A stretch of 32,380 bases of DNA. Source: a virus. The notes below the pieces were generated by a model. That model made no database searches and was not told where the DNA came from. It was given only the letters and a program-made list of their open reading frames with translations. Positions 20,438-30,700 of this stretch are shown here, piece after piece. Position 1 is the stretch's first letter. Every line of letters begins with the position of its first letter. The stretch is taken from IMG/VR virus record IMGVR_UViG_3300042691_045822, positions 1-32,380 of that record. One strand, written 5' to 3'. The translations under genes were made by a program, and so were the position numbers.

Positions 20438-22948
20438 ATGTCGAGTCCGCATGTTTTTGGGTTCTCTGAGCCATTCAGGGGCTCTAGTCCTTTCTATCTT
20501 GGATACAGTTATGTAACAAGAAGCGCGACTGGAGACGCAAATGGCTCCTCGTCTGCATCGACGCTGCACACAGTAATACGCAGCGCTTCGGCAAATGGCA
20601 CATCAGGCTCTACTGCTGCTCGCGTACGCACGGTTCTGCGAAGTGCTTCTGCTTCTGGACTTGGTTCTTCGGTTAACTCGACGCTGCACAACAACATACG
20701 AACTGGCCAGGGCAGTGGTTCTGCAACAGCGGGAGACAACGCAACTGGTCTGCATACTGCGCCACGCTCGGCGAGCTCGTCTGCCTCTGGTTCTGCTTCA
20801 TCGACCCAGCTCAGGACACTTCATCACACGGCAACTGGAAGTGCATCTGGAAGTTCAAGTGCACAAGTTCTACATACCTCACCGAGAACGGCAAGTGCGT
20901 TCGGCCAATCAACAGAGTCTGCTTATCGACTTATCATTTCACCAAGAAGCGTCACTGGCTCCGGAAACGGAACAGAACTTGTTAGCGCCCTACATACAGC
21001 TCCAAGAACCGCAAATGCTTCAGGTTTAGGAACGGAATCAGATTCTTCTCTACATACACATATTAGAAGCGCATCAAGTCAGGCTTCTGGAAATTCAGCC
21101 ACCTCAACACTCCATAACAATATTCGAACCGCTCAGGGCGAGGGCTCATCGACTACTGGCGATAGCGCAACTGGCCTGCACACCGCGCCAAGAACTGCAA
21201 GCGCTTCTGGTGACGGCTCAACAACATCAAACGGTCTGCACGTATCGCCACGTTCTGGTTCAGCCAATGGAACTGGTTCGGAAAACGCACTTGGACTACA
21301 CACATCCCCAAGAACGGCAAATGCTTCAGGTTCTGGAACAGATACCGCAAATGGATTGCATACAGCTCCGAGAACAGCCAACGCTTCGGCCAATGGTTCG
21401 GAATTGGCGACAGGACTGCACACTGCACCGAGAACCGCAAGTGCTTCGGGTTCTGGTTCTGAATCAGCAGACGGGCTACATACACACATCAGGTCAGCAA
21501 GTGCGAGTGGGACTGGAGAATCTGGGAACACAACGCTTCTTAACAATGTCAGAAGCGCTACTGGCTCTGGTGGTGCAACAGCTGGAGATAGTGCTCTTGG
21601 ACTCCACACCTCACCAAGAACAGCAACAGCAAGTGGTTCGGGAGCACAATCAAATACACAGTTGCGCTCTGTATTCGAATCAGCTTCAGCTGCCGGAAAC
21701 GGTAGTGATTTGGCAAATGGTCTGCATGTATCGCCAAGAACCGGAACGGCTTCAGGGAGCGCGACAGAAACAACTTCCGAACTGCGAACAACGTTCGTTT
21801 CTGCTTCAGAAACAGCTAATGGCACGTCTTCAACAAACTACCTACACACGGGAATCAGAAGCGCTAACGGTTCGGCAGACGGACAGTCTTCGACGAACGG
21901 ACTTATCACTAGATTCAGAAGCGCATCAGCATCGGGTAATTCATCCAGCTCGATGTCATTCAAGTATGGAAAGTTGCGAACCGCAAATGCAACCGGTGGA
22001 GCCACAGCAGGAGACTCTGCAACCGGTCTACACACTGCTCCGAGGGCTGCATCTGCATCGGCGTCGTCATCGGATTTTGCACAGGTCGGATTTGCACGAA
22101 CAGCAATAGTTTCCGGTGGGGCTACCGCTGGAGATTTTGCACAGGTTGGATTTATCAAGACTGCTTCAGCTAGCGCAACAGGAACATCATTTGCGCAAGT
22201 TGGTCTTGCAGAAAACGCAACAGCCTCGGGCGGTGCAACAACTGGAGATTTTGCACAAGTTGGTTTCATTAAAACAGCATCAACAAGTGGAACTGGTTCA
22301 GAGTTTGCTCAAGTTGGATTCCCGCGAATGGGAAATGTTACGGGAAGTGGAACATCATTCGCACAAGTTGGATTTGCGCGAACAGCAACAGCATCCGGTC
22401 TCGGCACTTCTTCTGCACAAGTTGGTTTGGCAGAAAATGCATTTGCAATCGGTGGTGCCACAACAGGGGATTTCGCCCAAGTTGGATTTATCAAAACGGC
22501 TACTGGTGCAGGAACATCAAGCGAGTTTGCGCAAGTCGGACTTGCGGAAACAGCAACGGCAATCGGCGGCTCCACGACTGGCGATTTTGCTCAAGTCGGA
22601 TTCCCAAGAACAGCATCAGCAACGTGTATTTCTGGAGATTTCGCGCAAGTCGCAATCGGCAATACGGCATTCGCAACTGGCGGAGCGACAACAGGAGACG
22701 AAGCACTTGGGTTGCATACAGCACCGAGAACTGCATCAGGTACTGCGACATCGGGCGAAGTTGCTCAAGTCGGACTTGCAGAAACAGCAACAGCTGTGGG
22801 CGGTGCGACAACCGGAGACTTCGCTCAAGTTGGATTCCCAAGAACAGCTCTAGCGGCTGGATTTGGAAGCCAAAATGCAACATGGGCAAATGAGCCACAA
22901 AGTGGAACAAACGCTGGATACTGGGGAATTCTAGCCGTAATCGAATAA
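20438..22948 (+). CDS. long repetitive Ser/Ala/Thr-rich tail fibre
   Basis: This 836-aa protein has a unique N-terminal about 27 residues (with PFRGSSPFYLGYSYV), then roughly forty degenerate repeats of 18-20 aa. The first zone (about residues 28-545) has the unit LHTAPRTASASGxGTxSANG. The second zone (about 546-805) has FAQVGFxKTASASGxGTxD, in about fourteen copies, with one LHTAPRT unit still inside. A short C-terminus (NEPQSGTNAGYWGILAVIE) ends in an aromatic strand that could bind the next protein or a glycan. Each repeat seems to give one or two beta strands, so a long beta-solenoid or trimeric fibre is likely. AGA and ACA codons dominate Arg and Thr. No enzymatic motif is seen. Confidence 0.75.
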   Translation: MSSPHVFGFSEPFRGSSPFYLGYSYVTRSATGDANGSSSASTLHTVIRSASANGTSGSTAARVRTVLRSASASGLGSSVNSTLHNNIRTGQGSGSATAGDNATGLHTAPRSASSSASGSASSTQLRTLHHTATGSASGSSSAQVLHTSPRTASAFGQSTESAYRLIISPRSVTGSGNGTELVSALHTAPRTANASGLGTESDSSLHTHIRSASSQASGNSATSTLHNNIRTAQGEGSSTTGDSATGLHTAPRTASASGDGSTTSNGLHVSPRSGSANGTGSENALGLHTSPRTANASGSGTDTANGLHTAPRTANASANGSELATGLHTAPRTASASGSGSESADGLHTHIRSASASGTGESGNTTLLNNVRSATGSGGATAGDSALGLHTSPRTATASGSGAQSNTQLRSVFESASAAGNGSDLANGLHVSPRTGTASGSATETTSELRTTFVSASETANGTSSTNYLHTGIRSANGSADGQSSTNGLITRFRSASASGNSSSSMSFKYGKLRTANATGGATAGDSATGLHTAPRAASASASSSDFAQVGFARTAIVSGGATAGDFAQVGFIKTASASATGTSFAQVGLAENATASGGATTGDFAQVGFIKTASTSGTGSEFAQVGFPRMGNVTGSGTSFAQVGFARTATASGLGTSSAQVGLAENAFAIGGATTGDFAQVGFIKTATGAGTSSEFAQVGLAETATAIGGSTTGDFAQVGFPRTASATCISGDFAQVAIGNTAFATGGATTGDEALGLHTAPRTASGTATSGEVAQVGLAETATAVGGATTGDFAQVGFPRTALAAGFGSQNATWANEPQSGTNAGYWGILAVIE
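20520..22850 (+). repeat. tandem 54-60-bp coding repeats, two zones
   Basis: About forty repeats of 18-20 codons run without a break. Zone 1 (20520-22072) is built on LHTAPRTASASG and variants (LHTHIRSAS, LHVSPRTG, LHNNIRTAQ). Zone 2 (22073-22850) is built on FAQVGF/LxxTASASG. The units are degenerate at DNA level, with no long identical runs, so they are old but still phased. Confidence 0.85.
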
Positions 22949-22969
22949 TGAAGTAAACTAGGAGTAATT

Positions 22970-25900
22970 ATGGCCGCATTTACAAGGAAACAATACGCTG
23001 GAGCAGCATCTCCGACAACTACAACATCGTTGTTAACAGATGTTGGAACATCGGTAACGATTGCATCAACCACCGGCTGGCCATCGATAGCTGACGTACC
23101 TTTCTATATTGCGATTGAACCAGGTAGCGCAAATGAGGAAAAGTGCCTAGCGACAATCAGCGGAAACACACTCACACTGGTAAGAGCACAGGACGATACA
23201 ACTGCCTCGCAGCACCCAATCGGTTCGTCTGTATACCCAGTATTTACCGCAAACGATGCCGATGAGGCAAATGAGGTAGTAAGCAAACTTACGACCAAGG
23301 GTGACTTACTCGTAACCGATGGCAACGGCCTATACCGTCTTGGTGTTGGTGCGGATGGATTCTTCTTGAAGGCCAACAGTTCGGCGTCCGTTGGCCTTGA
23401 ATGGGCATCAATCCCGACAATCAACAGCCTGGATGATGTTGGCGATGTATCGATATCCGACATCGAAGATGGGGACATTCTTCTTTACGATAGTTCTGCA
23501 TCGGCCTGGGTTAACGAAACAATCCACTTCCTGACTGTTTCGGACACGGCGCCTACAGATGAAGTAAAAGAAGGAGACCTATGGTACAACTCACTAGAGC
23601 TGGAGTTGTATATCAGATATTCCAGCGCATGGGAACAAGTAACCATCACTCCAGAGTTCCCAACAGTAGAAGAACTGGACAATGTCTACGTTGACAATGC
23701 TGCAACTAACGATGTTCTTGCGTTTGATGGAAACGATTGGTACAACGCATCAATCAATAATCTAATAGGTGGAACACTAAATGCAGCAACAGCGGAGACC
23801 CTCGAAACAGCCAGAATAATTTCACTTTCAGGTGATGTTTCTGGTTCTGTTTCTTTTGATGGTTCGCAAAATGTCACAATCGCGGCAGAAGTTCAGCCAA
23901 ATTCGATTTCTTTAGGGACTGACACAACTGGTAACTACATGTCTGGTATTTCCGCTGGAACGGGTATTTCCGTGTCACATACTCCAGGCGAAGGGTCGAC
24001 TGGGACGGTAAGCATTAATGCGACACTTGATAATCTTTCTGATGTAACTGCTCCATCACCAAGTAGCGGTGACTTCCTAAAATGGAATGGAACAGCTTGG
24101 ACGAACGACGAAATAAATCTTGGAGCGGATACGGCAGGCATTTATGTTGCTGACGTAATTGCTGGGACTGGCGTAACTATTGCTAATAGTGGGAGCGAAA
24201 GCGCAAGTCCGACAATCTCGATTGGACAAGCAGTAGGGACTAGTGCATCTGTTACGTTTGCAAACGTTACCTCGGATGTAGTTGGAGATGTCACTGGCAA
24301 CGCAGATACAGCGACAACTCTATTGACAAGCAGAATCATTGAATTGTCTGGCGATGTTTCCGGTTCGGCATCGTTCAATGGCGGAAGCAATATCAATATT
24401 TCAACCACCGTAAATACGTCGAGTGTCGCTATTGGGGAACTGTATGGCGTCAATATAACCAACCCACTAGAATTTCAAACACTTGAATACAACGGAACAG
24501 AGTGGGTAAATGCGAATGCCCAAAGCAGTGTTTATGTTAGAAATGCCGAAGCAACCACTATTACAACTGGTACAGCCGTCTATCTTTTTGGTGCAACTGG
24601 CGACCATGCAACAGTAAAGCGCGCAGATAATACCGTAGATACAACATCTTCAAAGACGGTCGGACTCGTTGCAAGTAATATACTGGCAAGCGAAAACGGT
24701 GTCGTTGTTTCACAAGGATATGTCGATGGAATTGACCTGTCGACTGGTTACGCGGCTGGTGATGTTCTTTGGCTTGGAAAGAACGGTCAGTTTACTAAGA
24801 CTAAACCAACCGCTCCCGACCACCTCGTATTCATTGGTGTTGTTGTCCGTGCAACAAACAATGGAATCGTCTATGTTTCGGCCCAAAATGGATATGAACT
24901 CGATGAACTGCATAACGTAAAAATTAATGGTTTAACAGATGGTCAGTTCCTCCGTTATAACAGCGCGTCTGTCTTATGGGTTAACGACACGATTAACCTT
25001 GGCACAGATACTGCTGGTGACTATGTTCAAAACCTTACTGCTGGAACAGGAGTAACCCTTTCAAATAATTCTGGAGAGTCTTCTACACCAACGATTTCAA
25101 TCGGGCAAGCAGTTGGAACATCAGCATCAGTCACATTTGCAAACATAGATGCGACCGGAAATCTGACAGTTGGTGGGAACCTTACGGTTAATGGAACAAC
25201 CACAACACTTAATACAGAGACTCTCTCAGTTGAAGACAACATTATCGTCCTAAATTCTGGTATTAGTGGTTCGCCAACTATCGATGCTGGAATCGAAGTA
25301 GAACGCGGTAGTGCAACAAATGTTTCTATTACATGGAACGAGTTTTCAGACTCATGGATGCTGACAAACGATGGAGCTGTGTTTTACGACATAGTAACTA
25401 AGGGCAATGTCATCGATGACCTAAATGGGGTCAAACTTACCGACCTTTCTGCGGGGCAGTTTTTGAGTTACGACGGAGCGGACTGGGTAAACAATACAAT
25501 TAATCTTGGAACGGACACAGAAGGAAACTACATGTCCGACCTCACGCAGGGAACAGGTGTGACAATCACCCATACCCCAAGTGAGGGTTCCAATGCAACA
25601 ATCGCTATCGGCCAAGCTGTAGAAACAACGAGCGAAGTTCGATTTGCTTCAGTGAAGCTGGACAGGGCAATTGAAACAGCAACAGTATCGGCGAGCGCCG
25701 CAGGCGGAACGTTAAATTTTGACTACAAAACAAACTCGTCGCTCTATTACACATCAAGCGCTTCAGCCACATGGACAATGAACCTGAGGGGCGATGGCTC
25801 AACGACATTCGATTCCATGGTCGCTGTTGGCGACACTGTAACAGTATCGTTTTTGGTGACACAGGGCGCAAGCGGAGCTTCTTACTACCCAACGGCATTA

Positions 25901-26056
25901 AGCATTGACGGAACGTCAGTTACACCCAAGTGGGTGAATGGAAGCGCCCCAACATCCGGAAACGCAAATAGCGTTGATGTGTATACGTATACTGTTGTAA
26001 AAACAGCAGCTACACCAACGTATACAGTGTTTGCTAGCGCAACAAGATTTGCGTAG
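22970..26056 (+). CDS. modular tail-fibre protein A, 1028 aa
   Basis: An N-terminal domain (about 1-100; TSVTIASTTGWPSIADVPFY, TLTLVRAQDDTTASQHPIG) resembles fibre adaptor domains found in many phages. Then come four copies of a ~50-aa module of the form LGTDTxGxYVxxLxxGTGVTIxNxxGE. After the third copy is a VGGNLTVNGTTTTLNTETL block shared with fibre protein B. The C-terminal about 130 residues (GTLNFDYKTNSSLYYTSSAS and later WVNGSAPTSGNANSVD) form a typical fibre tip. The start has AGGAG eight bases upstream. The protein likely forms one of the host-contacting fibres, with module repeats giving length. Confidence 0.75.
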   Translation: MAAFTRKQYAGAASPTTTTSLLTDVGTSVTIASTTGWPSIADVPFYIAIEPGSANEEKCLATISGNTLTLVRAQDDTTASQHPIGSSVYPVFTANDADEANEVVSKLTTKGDLLVTDGNGLYRLGVGADGFFLKANSSASVGLEWASIPTINSLDDVGDVSISDIEDGDILLYDSSASAWVNETIHFLTVSDTAPTDEVKEGDLWYNSLELELYIRYSSAWEQVTITPEFPTVEELDNVYVDNAATNDVLAFDGNDWYNASINNLIGGTLNAATAETLETARIISLSGDVSGSVSFDGSQNVTIAAEVQPNSISLGTDTTGNYMSGISAGTGISVSHTPGEGSTGTVSINATLDNLSDVTAPSPSSGDFLKWNGTAWTNDEINLGADTAGIYVADVIAGTGVTIANSGSESASPTISIGQAVGTSASVTFANVTSDVVGDVTGNADTATTLLTSRIIELSGDVSGSASFNGGSNINISTTVNTSSVAIGELYGVNITNPLEFQTLEYNGTEWVNANAQSSVYVRNAEATTITTGTAVYLFGATGDHATVKRADNTVDTTSSKTVGLVASNILASENGVVVSQGYVDGIDLSTGYAAGDVLWLGKNGQFTKTKPTAPDHLVFIGVVVRATNNGIVYVSAQNGYELDELHNVKINGLTDGQFLRYNSASVLWVNDTINLGTDTAGDYVQNLTAGTGVTLSNNSGESSTPTISIGQAVGTSASVTFANIDATGNLTVGGNLTVNGTTTTLNTETLSVEDNIIVLNSGISGSPTIDAGIEVERGSATNVSITWNEFSDSWMLTNDGAVFYDIVTKGNVIDDLNGVKLTDLSAGQFLSYDGADWVNNTINLGTDTEGNYMSDLTQGTGVTITHTPSEGSNATIAIGQAVETTSEVRFASVKLDRAIETATVSASAAGGTLNFDYKTNSSLYYTSSASATWTMNLRGDGSTTFDSMVAVGDTVTVSFLVTQGASGASYYPTALSIDGTSVTPKWVNGSAPTSGNANSVDVYTYTVVKTAATPTYTVFASATRFA

Positions 26057-26058
26057 TC

Positions 26059-27513
26059 ATGCCGTTCTTTAATACTTTTACCGCTGGGTCAAGTAGGAAC
26101 GTTGCAAGGCCAGCATTCACCAGACCATTTTCAAAACCAACATCTTTAACGTCCTCAGACATAAGAGCCTCAACAGCAACGCTCTCATTTACTGCTGGAG
26201 TAGCTACTGTGTCGGCCCCAGTAACAAACCATGAGTACCAATTAACCTATACAAAAAAATACAATATTGGCGATGTTGGACCTGGTGGAGGCGTTGTATT
26301 TATTACGCCGAGCACACCGGGTAATACGGATGGGTTCTACTATGAATGCGCGCCAAAAAACTGGTATCAGGCTGTATCCGGAAATGCCAATGACCCATTA
26401 TTGAGTACTTCTGATTCGTCTAGATATACAACATTTGAAAGTTCATCATTTACGATTGGAAGTGGAGTAACAAATCAAGCACTAAATGCCAATTATGGAA
26501 TTCCTGGTAACGCTCATTATATTGTTAAAAATTTAACGTTTGGAGGGTATTCGGACTGGTTTATACCGTCACTCAATGAAGCAGTTGAGATGTGGAAATG
26601 TCGAGGGGCAATTGGTGATTTTCGCCGCGACAGCGGAGCATCTATTTATGCAACATCAACGGAACCAAATAACAACTCACCAGCCGCAACCCCAAGAGGG
26701 GATTACTTCTACTACATCATGTTTCCCGGGTCCACCACAGCGGTGTCTGATTCGTATACCGGATATTTCGACTATTCGATAACTTATACTAATAAAAATG
26801 TTACGGCTTATATAAGGCCTATAAGAAGGTTCATGCCCAGTGAAACAACATCATCATGGGAGGAAATTGGTGGTGGTATAAGTTCCAAAAACTTCACTGG
26901 GTTGTCACGCAATACGTCCACATCGATAAAAGTAAGAACAAAAAATGTTTTTGGAACGTCTTACGAATCAGAGACAACATCTATAACGACCGGCAACGTG
27001 CCCGGAATGATTACGGGTTTTACTGGAGTGGGTGTGTCTAATACTTTTGCACCAGGTGTTGGTTCAATCAACTATTCATGGACTTTGCCAGCCGACAATG
27101 GTGGAAGCCCAATTGTTGGCGTGGTTATAGAGGTGGCAACATCTGGTCTTGGTTTTACTGATAGAGGCTCTCTCATAACTGGCACTGGAACCACCGTCTT
27201 ATGGGTTGATGATGACAGCAACACAATCACTGCCGGAAGCGAACCTTCCAATTTCTGGAAAGGTACGAACAATAGTTTGATTTTTTGGCTTTACACTACG
27301 CCCTATTCATCTGGTGCAACCCAAATTTACCAATCAACCGCAACCTATGCAGGCACTACGTTTTCTTTCGCGTATAGTGGTTTTGCTAATGTTTGGACTC
27401 ACGCTAGAGCCAGAGCATTAAACATATATGGGCATGGTCCTTGGTCTGGTTGGACATTTACTCAAGCAGGTGGTTATATTTCACCGCCATACTTCCCACC
27501 GTTCTTCAAGTAA
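26059..27513 (+). CDS. adhesin-like protein: DUF1566/Lcl-like domain plus FnIII-like domains
   Basis: This 484-aa protein starts two bases after the stop of fibre A and has no Shine-Dalgarno, so it depends on coupled translation. After a short linker and an FnIII-like strand set, residues 66-260 contain IGDVGPGGGVVFI, YYECAPKNWYQ and GYSDWFIPSLNEAVEMW. These are the marks of the Lcl/DUF1566 sugar-binding-like domain found in bacterial surface proteins. The rest (about 270-470) is FnIII-like (MITGFTGVGVSNTFAPG, YSWTLPADNGGSPIVGV). It probably sits on the fibre and contacts host glycans. It ends in a Pro/Phe-rich tail. It is placed between the two modular fibres. Confidence 0.65.
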   Translation: MPFFNTFTAGSSRNVARPAFTRPFSKPTSLTSSDIRASTATLSFTAGVATVSAPVTNHEYQLTYTKKYNIGDVGPGGGVVFITPSTPGNTDGFYYECAPKNWYQAVSGNANDPLLSTSDSSRYTTFESSSFTIGSGVTNQALNANYGIPGNAHYIVKNLTFGGYSDWFIPSLNEAVEMWKCRGAIGDFRRDSGASIYATSTEPNNNSPAATPRGDYFYYIMFPGSTTAVSDSYTGYFDYSITYTNKNVTAYIRPIRRFMPSETTSSWEEIGGGISSKNFTGLSRNTSTSIKVRTKNVFGTSYESETTSITTGNVPGMITGFTGVGVSNTFAPGVGSINYSWTLPADNGGSPIVGVVIEVATSGLGFTDRGSLITGTGTTVLWVDDDSNTITAGSEPSNFWKGTNNSLIFWLYTTPYSSGATQIYQSTATYAGTTFSFAYSGFANVWTHARARALNIYGHGPWSGWTFTQAGGYISPPYFPPFFK

Positions 27514-27545
27514 AAGCAATTTTTAACGTTAAACTGCCACTCTTT

Positions 27546-27562
27546 GTGGGATAATTGCCCAC
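27546..27562 (+). promoter_or_regulatory. hairpin with internal -10 box abutting the ATG of the 60-aa gene
   Basis: GTGGG (27546-27550) and CCCAC (27558-27562) are a perfect five-base inverted repeat whose 3' arm touches the ATG at 27563. The bases 27550-27555 read GATAAT, a -10-like box seven bases from the ATG. It may be a leaderless promoter with an operator over it, or a translation-control hairpin. No Shine-Dalgarno is present. Confidence 0.45.
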
Positions 27563-27745
27563 ATGCCAATAGTTTTCCCTCCTTCTCCGTCAACAAATGA
27601 CGAGTTTTTCATTGCTGGAAAATCATGGAAATGGAATGGGTTTCAATGGCAGAGATTTAAATCTGCGATAATTGACGGTGGGTTTGCCAACATCGAAATA
27701 GATGCTGGCAATGATACGTCTATCAGCGACGGAGGCAGTGCTTAA
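27563..27745 (+). CDS. small fibre-associated protein, 60 aa
   Basis: The sequence PPSPSTNDEFFIAGKSWKWNGFQWQRF has the tryptophan-rich pattern of short CBM5/12-like or phage fibre linker domains (typically PTNGQxFxxxGxxWxWNGxxW). The second half is Asp/Gly-rich. It could be a connector or a carbohydrate-binding cap. Its stop overlaps the ATG of fibre B (TAATG), so it is translated with it. Confidence 0.6.
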   Translation: MPIVFPPSPSTNDEFFIAGKSWKWNGFQWQRFKSAIIDGGFANIEIDAGNDTSISDGGSA

Positions 27746-30700
27746 TGGCTTACAAAAAGATACTTTTTCGCCGTGATACGTCGTCGAATTGGTCAACAAC
27801 TAACCCCGTATTGTCCGCCGGAGAAATCGGTCTAGAGACAAACACCAATAAAATAAAGCTTGGTAACGGAGCCACAAGCTGGAATTCTTTGCCGTATTTC
27901 TACGGTTATATTGGAGCGGCGTCAATAAATGATTTGAACGACGTAACGATTACTGACGCGCAGAGCGGTGACGTTCTTCGATGGAATGGCTCTGCCTGGG
28001 TGAATGACCCAATCAACCTGGCCACCGACACCATTGGTGCATTCGTGCAGAACCTCGTCGAGGGCACTGGTGTAACAATTACAAACAATACGGGTGAAAA
28101 CGCCACACCGACCATTGCAATCGGACAGGCTGTAGCGACATCATCTTCGGTGACATTTGCCAGACTCGAAACTTCCGGAAATGTTGTTGTTGGCGGCGAC
28201 CTCACAGTAAATGGAACAACGACAACTCTAAATACGGAAACATTGTCGGTAGAGGACAACATTGTCGTTCTCAACTCTGGAGCAACTGGAGCCCCAACAC
28301 TCGATGCCGGCATTGAAGTCGAGAGAGGTTCAAGCACGAACGTAGCGCTGAAGTGGAACGAAAGCGCTGATAGGTGGGAACTTACAAACAACGGAAGCTC
28401 CTATAGCCCAATCATTACATCGTCTCTGCTAGAAGAACGCTTATGGGACGACCACTCGCACCCAGCTGTAAGAGTTGCACAAACAACGGCATTTTCTGCG
28501 TCGATAATTTATGTTGCTGGGACAGCAGACCTAGACGGTGGATACGGTATAGGCGCATATATTGAAAAGGCAACCAATGGAACTCTCCAAATAGATGGAG
28601 TAAACGTTGTTGAGGGAGATAGAATTCTCGTCTCAAACCAAACTGATGCAAAAATAAATGGTATTTATAACGTTACATCGCCTGGTTCCGCATCAACAAA
28701 ATGGAAACTAACGCGCTCTAGCGACTTCAACAGCTCATTGCAGTACTCAATAACTCCAGGCGAATATGTAACCGCTTACGAAGGAACAGATAACGGCGCA
28801 CGTTCCTACATTGTGGTATCTACCGGAACTGGAACAAATGGCGTCCATGTAATTGGAACAGATGATATTACGTTCTCTGAAATGAGTGGAACCGCAACAC
28901 TTATTGCTGGAACTGGCATCAAGTTTGGCGGTAACGAAATATCTTCAGACCTACTTGCTGGAGCTGGTCTGGCACTAACGGACAATGTTTTCAGCATGGA
29001 GACAATTAGCTCAAGCGTTGTGGTGAGCGCATCAACTGCAAGAACATTTGTCAAAGACATTACCGTTGATTCATATGGCCGAGTAGCAGATTTTGAAACA
29101 GCAGAGATAGCCATAATAAATTTGGGTACCGATACATCCGGCAACTATATGTCAGATGTAACGCAGGGCACTGGCGTCACAATCACACACACCCCGGGCG
29201 AAGGCTCAAATGCGACAATTGCAATTGGGCAGGATGTTGGAATATCCGCATCTGTTCAATTTGAAGCAGTGCAGGCAACCAGCATTACTGCACAATCGGT
29301 ATCTGCTCCAACGTTTACTGGAAACGTAGTAGGCGGTGTTACTGGAAATGTTGATGGAAACGTAACCGGCAACGTTACAGGAAATCTATTTGGCAATGTA
29401 ACTGGCGATGTTCTTGGAAACGTTACAGGACTACACATTGGCAACGTGACGGGGAACGTCCAGGGGAACCTTACTGGAAATGTTAGCGGAAGCGTAAGCG
29501 GTAACGTCGTTGGAAACCTGACGGGCAATGTAACTGGTGACGTAACTGGAAATACAACAGGTACACATTTTGGAAACGTAACAGGAAATCTCATTGGAAA
29601 CGTTACTGGTTCTGTTGATGGAAGCATTTCTGGCAACGCTGCAACAGTATCGTCAATTTCCAACCATGCTCTTGATTCTCTGTCTGACGTAACCGCATCT
29701 TCTCCAACATCTGGTCAGTATCTGAAGTGGAACGGAAGTGCCTGGGTACCAGACATCATCGACCTATCCGCAGATACAAGCGGAAACTTCGTCTCTTCAA
29801 TCAACGCCGGAACAGGTGTGTCGCTGACGAACGGCGTTGCACAGGAGGCAGGAAACCCAACAATTAGTATTGGCCAGGCCATCGGTGCGACGGATTCTCC
29901 GTCATTTGCAAACATGTACCTAGGCAATGCACAGGTAGATGCCCAACAAATTACGTACAACTCGGGAACTGGATTGGCCACTGTTACGGCAGTAAACCAC
30001 GGCCTGACCGTAGGTGCGCGGATAACGGTTACTGGAGCAACGCAATCTGGATATAACGGAACATACTCAATTACGTCAGTACCAGTTTCATCAACATTCA
30101 CATATCAGCCAGCAGTCGGCCCATCAGCGAATATTGCATCTGGTCCATTCCTTGTTTATGTTGCTGGCGCTCTCACGTTTGAGGGCTCAACTGGCGATTC
30201 ATTTGAGACAACGATTGTTGCGGTAGACCCAACTGAAGACAGAATTATTAGTCTGCCAGACGCGACCACACAACTTGTTGGACGCGACACAACAGACACG
30301 TTGACAAACAAGACATTGACTAGTCCAACAATCACTGGTGTTTCACCAGTAATTACCCTCGGTGGAGACCTGAGTGGTTCTGTAACACTGACCGACCTTG
30401 GTAATGGTACCCTGACTGCCGCAATACAGCCAAACTCAGTTGCGCTTGGAACTGATACCACGGGTAGCTATGTTGCCAATCTCGTGCAAGGCACTGGCGT
30501 AACAATCACGAACAACTCCGGAGAAGGTGCAACACCAACAATTGCTATCGCTCAAGATGTTGCAACAAGTGCTTCTGTTACTTTCGATACGATTACAGTC
30601 ACAAACCTCTTTGCAACAAACAGCCAGTCAAGCAACGCATCAGAACTGAATGTTTCTGACAGCAAAATCGTCCTTAACGCTGGAACAACAGGTGCGCCAA

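Noticed and set aside
20520-22850. Tandem repeats considered as a CRISPR array.
   Set aside because: Units are contiguous, in frame, degenerate and lack unique spacers; they encode protein repeats.
20509-26000. Long minus-strand and alternate-frame ORFs across the fibre genes.
   Set aside because: They mirror the repeat composition of the plus-strand genes, lack ribosome sites and family motifs, and are expected by-products of repetitive, stop-poor coding sequence.
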